Shown here: piece after piece, positions 35,420 to 44,437 of the stretch | How the letters are laid out: every line of letters starts with the position of its first letter | Numbering within the stretch: the stretch's first letter is position 1 | Assembly (NCBI GenBank): GCA_005116955.1 | Contig: SWDI01000001.1 | Span: 301,722 to 365,721 of the forward strand | From: Nitrospira sp. | GTDB taxonomy: Bacteria; Nitrospirota; Nitrospiria; Nitrospirales; Nitrospiraceae | Direction of reading: 5' to 3' | Length of the DNA: 64,000 bases | Made by a program: the position numbers and the translations under genes | Notes under the pieces: model-generated | Seen by the model: only the letters and a program-made list of their open reading frames with translations | Database searches by the model: none | Told to the model about the DNA's origin: nothing

Positions 35420-38400
35420 GGGGGGTGCGGATCTCGTGACTCATGGTCGCGAGGAATTCGCTCTTGGCGCGAGTGGCGGCAAGCGCGACCTGGTTCGCTT
35501 CCGCCAACGCCTGATTGCGGGCTGCCAAGTCACGCGCCCCTTGCTCCAGCCTTGCCTCGGCCTGCTTGCGCGCCGTGGTATCGACGATGGAGGCGAGGAC
35601 CTGGAGCCCTTCGGTGGTCTTGATGGGGTTGAGCCCGATTTCAAGCGGGAACTCCGAGCCATTTTTGCGGCGGCCGAAGAGCTCGCGGTTGACGCCCATG
35701 GCTCGGGCTGTGGGCTGGTGAAAGAAACCGGTACGCTGTCCAGGATGCTGAGGACGAAATCGCTCGGGAATCAGTATCTCGACGGGTTGGCCGATGAGCT
35801 CCTGGCGGTCGTAACCAAAGTATCGCTCGATTTGGGTATTGACCAGGGTCATGACGCCGTCCTGGTTGGCCAGGAGCATGCCGTTGGGGGCAGATTCAAC
35901 GACCTGGCGGAACTGCAGCTCGGCCTGCTTGTGCACGGAGATATCGACGATAGAGGCGAGGATTTGGAGGCCAGTGGATGTTTCTATAGGGTTGAGGCTG
36001 ATCTCCAGTGGGAACTCGGTGCCGTCTTTGCGGAGGCCAAAGAGCTCGCGGCTCACGCCCATCGCATAATGGTCTTTAGGCTGCTGGAAGAAGGTGTTGC
36101 GCTGTCCGTGGTGTCGCGCTCGAAACCGCTCGGGCATCAGCATCTCGACTGGCTGACCGACGAGCTCCAGGCGGTCGTAGCCGAAGTCCCGCTCGACCTG
36201 GGTATTGACCAGGGTCATGATGCCGTTCTGATTGGCCAGAAGCATGCCGTTTGGGGCGGCTTCAAAGACATGGCGGAACTGCAGCTCCGCCAGCTTGCGT
36301 GTGGTCATGTCCCGGACGACCTTGGTGAAACCTTTCAGTTGTCCATCAGGGTCGATCAGGCTAGTGATGACGACGTTGGCCCAGAACTGTGAACCATCCT
36401 TGCGTACGCGCCATCCCTCGTCTTCCGCATGGTGATGGGTTGTGGCTTTTTTCAACATCGCCATGGGTTTGCCGTTTGCTTGTTCTTCCTTCGGGTAAAA
36501 GCAGGAGAAGTGACGGCCGATGATCTCATCTGCAGTGTATCCCTTCAGACGCTGGGACCCCTGGTTCCATGAGGCAACATGTCCCTCGGGATCGAGTCGG
36601 AGGATGGAGTAGTCGAGCACATTCTCGATCATGACGCGGGTGAGCTCTTCCTTTTCTCGAATCGCCGCTTCTGCCGCCAATCTGGACCGTTCAGCTTTCT
36701 TCTGTGCTGAAATGTCAGTTGCCATCCCCAGAAAGCCGGTGATCGTGCCGGTATGGTCACGGATCGCAGTGATGGAAAGCTGTGCGGTGATCCGAGTTCC
36801 GTCTTTGCGGATGTAGATCCACTCGTGCTCATTGGGTAGGTTACGTCTGGATTTGGCGACGAAGACGTCGAGTCCAGGCTGCAGCTCGATCCCCAATTCG
36901 GCGCCGAAGATCTTCGCGCGTGCGGCCACTTCTTCAGCGCAGTGGAAGATCGCCGGGGTCGACTTGCCGACCATCTCTTCGGCCGAATAGCCCAACAGCT
37001 TTTCAGCTGCCGGATTGAAAAGCTGGATGATCCCTGTCGTCGAGATTGCGACCACGGCATGGGGAGCATTGAGGAGGATGGCTTCTTGGAAGTTGTGAAG
37101 ATCACGCACGACCTGTTCTGATTCTTTGCGCGCCGTGATGTCGTAATTAATGCCGATCATTCGGACTGCAGTACCCTGGTCGTCTTTGAGGACGATCGCG
37201 GTGGCCTTGATATGGCGGATAGCCTTGTTCGGAAGCACCACGCGAAATTCGGTGTCAAATGGACGTCGTCCCTCGATGGCTGCTTGGAGGGCGGCTTCGG
37301 CAGCCAATTTATCCTCAGGATGGAGACGGCTGGTCCAGGCTTCATAGGCGGCAGGAAAGTCCTCGACCGTGTACCCGTAGAGTCGGTACATCTGTGTGTC
37401 CCAAACCAGCTTGTTTTCGGAAATGTAATACTCCCACACGCCGATGCCACCGGATTTTGTGGCCACATCCAGCCGCTGTATGGTGTCATAGAGAATCTGC
37501 TCAAGGGCCTTTTGCTCAGTAATATCCTGAACCGTGCCGGCCATGCGTGTTGCGCGACCATCGAGATCGCGTGTCACGGTCCCACGGCACAGCACGTACC
37601 GTGACTCCCCGTGCGGGCGAAGAATTTTGCAGGTCACCTCATAGGGGTGATTCTGTTCGAGCGCGTCTTCAATGGCCTTGAACACCCTGGTTCGATCGTC
37701 GGGATGGACCGCCTCGCGGAAGGTGACCAGCGTGGGCATGATCGCCTGAGGCGCATAGCCGAAGATTCGAAACTGTTCGTCCGACCAGGTTTCGGCCCCC
37801 GTGGCTACGTCCGATTCCCAACTGCCGACATGGGCGATGGCTTGAGCGTGAGCCAGGCTTTCCCGATTGGCTTCCAGCTGACGCTGCGCGGTGGCACGCG
37901 CCGTCACATCCCGACAGGTGCACATGAGCCAGCGAGTTGGATCTTTCCCCTCCTGTGAAAGGACGAGGGAGATTTCAGTGTCGATCTCCTGGCCTGATTT
38001 GCTGAGGCCTTGCACCTCGCCGGACCATCGACCGACCTGCAACAGGATAGGGAAATACTGTTGTTCAATCTTGGCCACCCATTCGGGAGTGTACAAGGTC
38101 TTCCACGATCGGTTGATCAACTCCTCTGGCTTGTACCCGTAGATGGCGGCATGTGCCTGGTTCTGATAGGTATAGCGGCCTTCCTGGTCCAAGAACGCCA
38201 AGCCCTCCAACCCATGTTCGAGCGCTCGAAGGATGTCTGCCCGTAACTGTTCATGCTGTTCTTGCCTGGCCAGGTTCCCTTCGAGTTTCTGCCGCCCTCT
38301 CCGCAACTCCAGTTGAGTGACGACTTGCCGTCCCAAAATACGGAGTGCGTTCATTTGATCGTGAGTCAACCGCTTGGGTACTCGATCAATCAGACAGAGG

Positions 38401-38783
38401 GTGCCCAGCGCATAGCCGGCCGGTGTCATAAGTGGCATCCCGGCATAGAAGCGTATGTGCGGGTCCTCCGTGACGAGGGGGTTGTCGGAAAATCGTGCAT
38501 CGTGGACGGCATCGGGCACCACGAATAGGTCACTGCCGTGGATCGCGTGGGCACAGAACGCGATGTCGCGGGAGGTTTCCTGAGCCTCAATACCCACCTT
38601 CGCCTTGAACCACTGGCGATGGGGATCGATGAGGCTGACCAGCGCAATTGGGGTACCGCAGATCTGGGCGGCGAGTGTGGTCAAATCATCGAAGGCCGCT
38701 TCCGGCGGCGTATCGAGAATCTCGTATTGTCGGAGTTCGGCGAGACGGGCGTCTTCGTTCTCTGGCACGGGCGCAGGCTGCAC
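35076..38783 (-). CDS. Large sensor kinase, 5' part: GAF plus seven PAS domains up to the H-box
   Basis: GTG 38783 with GGGAGA six bases upstream starts [24 protein letters not shown] domain (about 20-170) precedes seven PAS domains; examples are [37 protein letters not shown], and two near-identical ones, [20 protein letters not shown] and [20 protein letters not shown]. The phospho-His region MSHEIRTP has His1116. After it the frame runs on as nonsense ([14 protein letters not shown]) because the G-run at 35420-35425 has six rather than five bases. If corrected, the protein would be about 1623 residues. The nonsense tail extends to 35076. Confidence 0.85.
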   Translation of the reverse strand: MQPAPVPENEDARLAELRQYEILDTPPEAAFDDLTTLAAQICGTPIALVSLIDPHRQWFKAKVGIEAQETSRDIAFCAHAIHGSDLFVVPDAVHDARFSDNPLVTEDPHIRFYAGMPLMTPAGYALGTLCLIDRVPKRLTHDQMNALRILGRQVVTQLELRRGRQKLEGNLARQEQHEQLRADILRALEHGLEGLAFLDQEGRYTYQNQAHAAIYGYKPEELINRSWKTLYTPEWVAKIEQQYFPILLQVGRWSGEVQGLSKSGQEIDTEISLVLSQEGKDPTRWLMCTCRDVTARATAQRQLEANRESLAHAQAIAHVGSWESDVATGAETWSDEQFRIFGYAPQAIMPTLVTFREAVHPDDRTRVFKAIEDALEQNHPYEVTCKILRPHGESRYVLCRGTVTRDLDGRATRMAGTVQDITEQKALEQILYDTIQRLDVATKSGGIGVWEYYISENKLVWDTQMYRLYGYTVEDFPAAYEAWTSRLHPEDKLAAEAALQAAIEGRRPFDTEFRVVLPNKAIRHIKATAIVLKDDQGTAVRMIGINYDITARKESEQVVRDLHNFQEAILLNAPHAVVAISTTGIIQLFNPAAEKLLGYSAEEMVGKSTPAIFHCAEEVAARAKIFGAELGIELQPGLDVFVAKSRRNLPNEHEWIYIRKDGTRITAQLSITAIRDHTGTITGFLGMATDISAQKKAERSRLAAEAAIREKEELTRVMIENVLDYSILRLDPEGHVASWNQGSQRLKGYTADEIIGRHFSCFYPKEEQANGKPMAMLKKATTHHHAEDEGWRVRKDGSQFWANVVITSLIDPDGQLKGFTKVVRDMTTRKLAELQFRHVFEAAPNGMLLANQNGIMTLVNTQVERDFGYDRLELVGQPVEMLMPERFRARHHGQRNTFFQQPKDHYAMGVSRELFGLRKDGTEFPLEISLNPIETSTGLQILASIVDISVHKQAELQFRQVVESAPNGMLLANQDGVMTLVNTQIERYFGYDRQELIGQPVEILIPERFRPQHPGQRTGFFHQPTARAMGVNRELFGRRKNGSEFPLEIGLNPIKTTEGLQVLASIVDTTARKQAEARLEQGARDLAARNQALAEANQVALAATRAKSEFLATMSHEIRTPHECHRRHGGITPGNAAHAGSGQLCRPLQPRRGLPHGTDQRHLGFLQDRSWLHGAGSGAVRSVPTRRHHGRAHVREGRGQKTRTLGPRASGCPTGGRRGPHPLESGAREPRQQCD
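35420..35425 (-). other. Frameshift in a six-G homopolymer splitting the kinase gene
   Basis: The paralogous intact gene has ATTCATGGGGGTGCG (five G, 32518-32532 region), whereas here the run is six G. The extra base shifts the frame directly after MSHEIRTP. A sequencing error in a homopolymer is possible, as is a true inactivating or phase-variable change. Confidence 0.85.
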
Positions 38784-39150
38784 ATTTGTCTCCCTGGTAT
38801 CAAAGGAGTTTCTTGGCGTTACCCTATTGGGTAGTCAATCATTGATTTACGACGATAGGGTGCGATCGGACTTGTCTCCGTTGCGCGTATGTGTGAGGCG
38901 GATGTGATGGCCTTCGTTTCCGCCTGGTGTTCTGTCGTATTTGTACTATGAGTAGAATATTCCCCAAAGCGAAATGCCGTTTCTGGCTGAGGGGTGCGGA
39001 CGAGACATGTCGGAGTTGATCAGCAAGACGAGGCGGTTGAACGGGGCTAGGTCGAGGAGTGGAGCCGATCGGCATCGCGCTTGAGTTTTAAGAGGGCGCA
39101 TTGTAAGGTTTTGCTGATCGCGGATTCACCTCTACAAGGCTCCATTCACC
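38784..39150. other. Divergent intergenic region, kinase versus pbp1A
   Basis: 367 bases between divergent genes. Contains an 11-base palindrome TCAATCATTGA (38835-38845) and a weak hairpin ACCCTATTGGGT next to it; both may be regulatory sites. No gene or RNA seen. Confidence 0.4.
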
Positions 39151-41553
39151 ATGCCGAATGATCGTCGTTTTATCGAAAGACTAGAACAGCCACGCCGCCG
39201 CTGGCGTTGGTGGCAGGTCGCCCTGATCGGTGTGGTCGCCCTGAGTATCATTGGAGCGACGACGGTCACAGGAGTCATCTGGTACTTTTCCCGGGACCTT
39301 CCCTCGCTCGACCTGCTCCAGAATTATCAACCGAGCTTGGTCACCACCGTCTATTCCGATGATCGGCAACCCATTGGCCAGTTCTTTATCGAGCGCCGCA
39401 TTCTGACGCCGCTCCCGGAAATTCCCAAAACGCTGACGCAGGCGGTTATTGCGACGGAAGATGCGAGGTTTTTTGAGCATCCAGGTCTGGATTTTATTGG
39501 AATGCTGCGAGCGGCTTGGACGAACATTCGGCACGGAGGGAAGAAGGTTGAAGGAGCGAGCACCATCACGCAACAACTGGCTCGTGCGCTCTTTCTGTCG
39601 TCCGAACGGTCCTATGAACGGAAAATTCGCGAACTCGTCTTGGCCTATAAGATGGAAGTGGTCTCCGGGAAAGAGCAAATTCTTGAAACCTATCTGAATC
39701 AAATTTATTTCGGGCAAGGCGCCTATGGAGTCGGCTCGGCGGCGCAATCATATTTTGGAAAAGATATCAGGGGCCTGACCCTTGCCGAATCCGCGTTCTT
39801 AGGCGGTCTGCCGAAGTCGCCCAGCCGGTATTCTCCGTTCAGCGCTTATGAATCGGCGAAGAAGCGCCAAGAACATGTTCTCGCGAGGATGGAGGAAGTC
39901 GGGTTTATTACCGCAGCGGAACGGGAAGCGGCTGTTCGAGAAAAACTGAATTTCCATCGGCCTGGGAGTGAGCATCTTGCGCCCTACTTCGTCGAATACG
40001 TTCGTCAACTACTCATGGCGAAGTACGGGGAGTCGATGGTGTACAAGGGCGGGCTTCAAATTTACACGACCTTGAATGTGGAGATGCAAAAAGCGGCGGA
40101 GTCGGCGTTTTTGAACGGGGTTCGCGAGCTCGACAAACGAGAGGGGTGGCGAGGGCCTCGGCGAACTGTTGATGTAGCGACGTTCCAACCTTCGGAACTG
40201 TCCTCCAGGGATCCATTGCTCAAGCTTGGGTATCTGGGTGAAGGGGTCGTGTTAAAGGTTGCAAAGGATCACTATCTCGTTCAGGTGGGGCCGTTCAGCG
40301 CGAAGCTGGCGTTTGACGACATGGCCTGGGCCAAGCGGATGCTCAAGGGGCCAGATCCCACGGTGGATTTCGTGGTGAATCCGAATCTCAAATCACTTCT
40401 GAAGCCTGGGGATGTCATCGAAATCGGTGTGAAACGGATCACGAAGGATGGCGTGCAACTCACATTGGAGCAGACGCCGGTCGTCGAGGGAGGTCTGATT
40501 GCGATCGATCCCAAGGGGGGTGCGATTCGTGCGATGGTGGGTGGGTATGATTTCACCCGCAGTGAATACAACCGCGCGGTGCAGGCACACCGGCAACCAG
40601 GATCCGCCTTTAAACCTCTGATTTACGCGACCGCGATGAGTCAAGGGTTGAGCCCTGCCACACAGATTCTCGATGCCCCAGTCGTCTATGAGCAGGCAGA
40701 GGATGAAAAGATCTGGAGGCCAGAGAACTACGGCCGGAAGTTTCACGGCATGGTGAGCCTTCGGGATGCACTGGCGCAGTCGCACAATCTTGCCACGGTT
40801 CGGCTGTTAGATAAGGTCGGCGTGAAAAACGTGATCGAGTTCTCGCGTACGGTCGGGGTCACGAGTCCACTTCCTGCCGATCTCTCTCTCGGGCTTGGCA
40901 CATCGTCAGTTGGCTTGCTGGAGTTGACCTCAGTCTATGGGGTGTTCCTGAACCAGGGAAGTCGAGTGGAACCCTTTGCTGTTAAATCGGTCAAAGACAA
41001 TACGGGCAAGGTTCTTGAAGTGACCGAGCCCGAGTCCCATGAAGTCATTGCCAAAGAAGCCGCATATTTAATTACCAACATGATGGAAGACGTCGTGCAG
41101 CGGGGAACCGGGCAGGCGGCGAAGGTACTGGAGCGTCCAATCGCCGGCAAAACCGGCACGACGAACGACTACATCAATGCCTGGTTTATTGGTGGAACTC
41201 CGAACCTGGTCACCGGCGTATATGTCGGCTTTGACGACCGCCGCTCGCTTGGAGAAAGTGAAACGGGGGCTCGTTCAGCCTTGCCGATTTGGATCGGGTT
41301 CATGAAAGAGGCGCTCAAGCAGCTTCCTGTCGTGCCCTTCGAGATTCCAGATGGGGTGACCTTTGTGAAGGTTGATTCTTCGACAGGACTCCTAGAGTCC
41401 GAACAGGACGGAGACGGGCGCAAGGGAACGGTTGAGCTCTTCACGAAGGGGAGTGAGCCGACTCAGGCGGTGCAGCGCCGACAGGACCCGATGGATTTCT
41501 ATAAGTTGGACCAGATTCCTGAGGGAGCACCAGCAGGGGACGGGAACTTGTAA
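39151..41553 (+). CDS. mrcA: Class A penicillin-binding protein 1A
   Basis: 800 residues; an N-terminal membrane anchor (about 22-46, WWQVALIGVVALSIIGATTV). Transglycosylase domain: catalytic Glu103 in AVIATEDARFFEH, GASTITQQLARALFL, YLNQIYFGQGAYGVG. Transpeptidase domain: Ser485 (SAFK), Ser544 (SHN) and Lys667 (KTGTTN). Both activities look intact. It polymerises and crosslinks peptidoglycan in the periplasm. Single gene; the neighbouring IscX gene faces it. Confidence 0.96.
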   Translation: MPNDRRFIERLEQPRRRWRWWQVALIGVVALSIIGATTVTGVIWYFSRDLPSLDLLQNYQPSLVTTVYSDDRQPIGQFFIERRILTPLPEIPKTLTQAVIATEDARFFEHPGLDFIGMLRAAWTNIRHGGKKVEGASTITQQLARALFLSSERSYERKIRELVLAYKMEVVSGKEQILETYLNQIYFGQGAYGVGSAAQSYFGKDIRGLTLAESAFLGGLPKSPSRYSPFSAYESAKKRQEHVLARMEEVGFITAAEREAAVREKLNFHRPGSEHLAPYFVEYVRQLLMAKYGESMVYKGGLQIYTTLNVEMQKAAESAFLNGVRELDKREGWRGPRRTVDVATFQPSELSSRDPLLKLGYLGEGVVLKVAKDHYLVQVGPFSAKLAFDDMAWAKRMLKGPDPTVDFVVNPNLKSLLKPGDVIEIGVKRITKDGVQLTLEQTPVVEGGLIAIDPKGGAIRAMVGGYDFTRSEYNRAVQAHRQPGSAFKPLIYATAMSQGLSPATQILDAPVVYEQAEDEKIWRPENYGRKFHGMVSLRDALAQSHNLATVRLLDKVGVKNVIEFSRTVGVTSPLPADLSLGLGTSSVGLLELTSVYGVFLNQGSRVEPFAVKSVKDNTGKVLEVTEPESHEVIAKEAAYLITNMMEDVVQRGTGQAAKVLERPIAGKTGTTNDYINAWFIGGTPNLVTGVYVGFDDRRSLGESETGARSALPIWIGFMKEALKQLPVVPFEIPDGVTFVKVDSSTGLLESEQDGDGRKGTVELFTKGSEPTQAVQRRQDPMDFYKLDQIPEGAPAGDGNL

Positions 41554-41562
41554 CTCCGGAAC

Positions 41563-41775
41563 CTATGCCTTCGTGTCCTGATATTCCTCGTGCCACGCCA
41601 TCTGAATCACTTCTAGGATTTTCTCATTCGACGTCTTCGAATCGTCCTTAAATTCCGGCAGGGCCACGATCCAGGTATGCATGTCGGTGAAGCGCACGGT
41701 GAGGGGATCGGTCTCAGGGTGTTCTTCGACCAGCCGGATGGCGATTTCTTCGGCATCTTTCCACTTCAGGTCCAT
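41563..41775 (-). CDS. iscX: Fe-S assembly regulator IscX
   Basis: 70 residues, ATG 41775 with GGAGG seven bases upstream. Matches IscX: LKWKDAEEIAIRLVEEHP and DPLTVRFTDMHTWIVALPEF are typical, with the acidic patch intact. It binds IscS and modulates cluster transfer. Last gene of hscB-hscA-iscX, 16 bases after hscA. No iscS or iscU gene is in the window. Confidence 0.93.
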   Translation of the reverse strand: MDLKWKDAEEIAIRLVEEHPETDPLTVRFTDMHTWIVALPEFKDDSKTSNEKILEVIQMAWHEEYQDTKA

Positions 41776-41791
41776 TAGGGCTCCTCCGCTG

Positions 41792-43612
41792 TCACGACAG
41801 CTCCGATACTTTCTTGCCTTGCAAACTTTTCTTAAGCGAATCGTCGAGCATCACGACATTCAACTGTTTGGCGGCCTGTTCAAGCTCCGTCATGCAAGCA
41901 CGGATGGCGCGCGGATCCGTCCCACCCTTTGCGTTGGACAACTGAGCGAGTGTCGCTCGAATGCTCTGGACTTCTTCCTGTGAGATCAAGTGTCCTGCGT
42001 CCACGAGCGACTTGTCGGTCGTTTTTAGCAACGCCTCAGCATCCAATCGAGCTTCGATCAACTTCCGTGCATTGACATCCTCGGCCGCAAACTTGAACGA
42101 ATCTTCAATCATTCGCTCCACTTCCGTGTCCGAGAGCCCATACGACGGTTTGACCTCGATTGACTGGCTTTGACCCGTCCGCATGTCCGTCGCCGTGACG
42201 TTCAAGATGCCATTGGCATCGATCAAAAAGGTGACCTCGATGCGTGGGACGCCGGCGGGGAGGGGCGGCACTTTCAGCCGGAATCGCGCTAAGCTCCGGT
42301 TGTCTTTCACGAGTTCGCGCTCACCTTGGAGGATGTGAATGTCTACTCCGGTCTGACCATCAACATAGGTCGTGAACATCTCCTTGGCACTCGCCGGGAT
42401 GGTCGTGTTTCGGCGGATCAGGCTGCTCATGACCCCGCCCATCGTTTCAATGCCGAGAGACAAGGGCGTGACGTCCAACAGCAACATATCTGTCGTCCCG
42501 CCACTGAGAATATCGGCTTGCACCGCAGCCCCAAGCGCGACGACTTCATCCGGGTTCAAGTGGCAATGTGGTTGCTTTCCAAATAGCGCTTCGACTCGTT
42601 GCCGGACCAATGGCATCCGGGTAGACCCGCCCACGAGCACGATTTCATCAATATCTTTTGGAGTGAGCCCGGCGTCTTTTAACGCGATGCGACAGGGCGC
42701 TAAGGTGCGTTCGATGATTCCTACCACGAGAGATTCAAGCTGATCACGCGTCAGCTCTCTGGTAAAGCGTCCTTTGTCCTCCGGGAGGTCGATGGTGATC
42801 TCGGTCTTGAGCTCATCAGAAAGGCGGATCTTGGCCCGCTCCGCTTCCAACCGGACAGTCTGCATGTGATCGGGGTAGCGGCCGACGTCGATCCCGTAGC
42901 GGTCTCGGATGTCTCCGATGAAGAGGTCGACCAGCACGCGATCAAGATCATCCCCGCCGAGGTGGGTGTCGCCGTTAGTCGCCAGTACTTCAAAGATGCC
43001 GTCTTTCAACTTCAGGATCGAGATATCGAATGTCCCGCCTCCGAAGTCATAGACGGCGATGGTCCCTTGCGTTTTTTCCTGAAGTCCGTAGGCCAGCGAG
43101 GCGGCGGTCGGCTCGTTGATGATGCGCAACACCTCCAACCCGGCAATGAGGCCGGCATCTTTGGTGGCCTGCCGCTGGCTGTCGTTGAAGTAGGCCGGCA
43201 CCGTGATGACGGCTTTTGTGATGCTTTCGCCGAGGGAGACCTCCACCCGCAGCTTCAGTTCCTTGAGGATCATGGCGGAGATCTGTGGCGGTGAATAGCT
43301 CTTCTGGCCAAGCCGGATCCGAATCACACCACCGGTCTCAGTGACATGGTATGGAAAATAGACCAGCTCGTCCTGGACATCGGCCAGCCCTTTACCCATG
43401 AATCGCTTCACGGAGTAGACCGTCCGTTCCGGATTTCTCGTCAAATGCTCTTTCGCCGAATCTCCGACGATCAAGCCATTGTCCGTCAAGGCGACGACCG
43501 AGGGCACCATGGTCCGACCGTTGCGGTCTGGGACGACGCAGGGCTGCCCATCCTTCATGTATGCAACCAGCGAATTGGTGGTGCCGAGATCAATACCGAC
43601 TATTCGTGCCAT
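41792..43612 (-). CDS. hscA: Hsp70-type Fe-S cluster chaperone HscA
   Basis: 606 residues, a complete Hsp70. ATP-binding motifs GIDLGTTNSLV (start), VYDFGGGTFDISIL and VLVGGSTRMPLVRQ are intact, and the substrate domain ends before a lid of about 100 residues (LIEARLDAEALLKTTDKSLV). The position next to HscB and IscX marks it as HscA rather than DnaK. It releases Fe-S clusters from IscU in an ATP-dependent cycle. Confidence 0.94.
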   Translation of the reverse strand: MARIVGIDLGTTNSLVAYMKDGQPCVVPDRNGRTMVPSVVALTDNGLIVGDSAKEHLTRNPERTVYSVKRFMGKGLADVQDELVYFPYHVTETGGVIRIRLGQKSYSPPQISAMILKELKLRVEVSLGESITKAVITVPAYFNDSQRQATKDAGLIAGLEVLRIINEPTAASLAYGLQEKTQGTIAVYDFGGGTFDISILKLKDGIFEVLATNGDTHLGGDDLDRVLVDLFIGDIRDRYGIDVGRYPDHMQTVRLEAERAKIRLSDELKTEITIDLPEDKGRFTRELTRDQLESLVVGIIERTLAPCRIALKDAGLTPKDIDEIVLVGGSTRMPLVRQRVEALFGKQPHCHLNPDEVVALGAAVQADILSGGTTDMLLLDVTPLSLGIETMGGVMSSLIRRNTTIPASAKEMFTTYVDGQTGVDIHILQGERELVKDNRSLARFRLKVPPLPAGVPRIEVTFLIDANGILNVTATDMRTGQSQSIEVKPSYGLSDTEVERMIEDSFKFAAEDVNARKLIEARLDAEALLKTTDKSLVDAGHLISQEEVQSIRATLAQLSNAKGGTDPRAIRACMTELEQAAKQLNVVMLDDSLKKSLQGKKVSELS

Positions 43613-43643
43613 ATCAAAGATGAGGATGTTGGAAAAGAGTTGC

Positions 43644-44360
43644 TTAGGCGATGGTTGCTGCCAGATCGTTCACGATATTGTTGACGTATGTGCGATGAGA
43701 AAGGAGATCACGCATCTGTTTCAGAATTCTGTCCCGTTCCACCCTCGCCAGGCTCGTGGCTTCTCCCGCGTCTTGTAGCTGGTCCCAGTCGGCGAACAAT
43801 TGCTGCAGTTGAGCTTCCATCTCGTGCTTGCGCCGCTCCAACGCCTCTTGCTCAGTCTGGAGGGTGGCGCGGAGTCGATGGCCCTGATCTGAGTCACGAT
43901 CCGATGCCCGGTACTCCTCCAGAGTATCTTGGAGTTCCAGAATCTCTTCAAAGAGATCGGCTGGCGGAGAGGTTCGAATGTCTTTGACCGATCCGGTTTC
44001 TAGGGCCAAGAGGTATTCGGCTCGTTGAATGGGGTTACGGAGCGTGCGATAGGCGGTATTGAGAACTGCGGCATTGCTGAGGCTGATCGTCTGTTCATCT
44101 GCGCTCTTGGTCTGATAAAAGTCCGGATGGAATGTGCGACTCAGTTCGTAGAACTTGGCTTCCAGCTTCTGCGGATCGAGCAGGAGGCGCCGCGGAACCC
44201 CAAAGCAGGTGAAATAGTCGGTTTCTTTTGAAACCGGCTGGACTTTCACACATCGGTCACAGAAGTATTCTCCTGTCACTTCTGACTGGCAGTGCCAGCA
44301 CATGCTCCGGGCCATCTGCAGCCCGCGTGCACGCTCAGGCTGTGGTGTGTGTTGCTCCAT
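43644..44360 (-). CDS. hscB: J-domain co-chaperone HscB with N-terminal zinc finger
   Basis: 238 residues, ATG 44360 (MEQHTPQPERARG). The J-domain carries the HPD motif in FHPDFYQTKSADEQ. An N-terminal CWHCQ...CDRC pair forms a zinc finger as in eukaryotic HSC20; E. coli HscB lacks it. The C-terminal coiled-coil bundle is for binding IscU. It stimulates HscA. The upstream 18-bp palindrome (44374-44391) may control it. Confidence 0.93.
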   Translation of the reverse strand: MEQHTPQPERARGLQMARSMCWHCQSEVTGEYFCDRCVKVQPVSKETDYFTCFGVPRRLLLDPQKLEAKFYELSRTFHPDFYQTKSADEQTISLSNAAVLNTAYRTLRNPIQRAEYLLALETGSVKDIRTSPPADLFEEILELQDTLEEYRASDRDSDQGHRLRATLQTEQEALERRKHEMEAQLQQLFADWDQLQDAGEATSLARVERDRILKQMRDLLSHRTYVNNIVNDLAATIA

Positions 44361-44373
44361 GAGTAAAAACGGG

Positions 44374-44391
44374 TATGGTCTGCAGACCATA
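44374..44391. promoter_or_regulatory. 18-bp perfect palindrome ahead of hscB and hsdR
   Basis: TATGGTCTGCAGACCATA is exactly self-complementary. It lies 14 bases upstream of the hscB ATG and 47 bases before the hsdR start of system 2. Candidate operator, or mark left by a rearrangement. Confidence 0.7.
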
Positions 44392-44437
44392 ACGCGCCCA
44401 CGAAAATGTCTCGACTTTGCGACGCCCCTGGAAGTCT

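Noticed and set aside
35370..36392. 340-residue plus-strand frame across the kinase region
   Set aside because: Antisense to PAS repeats; its own internal repeats only copy theirs.
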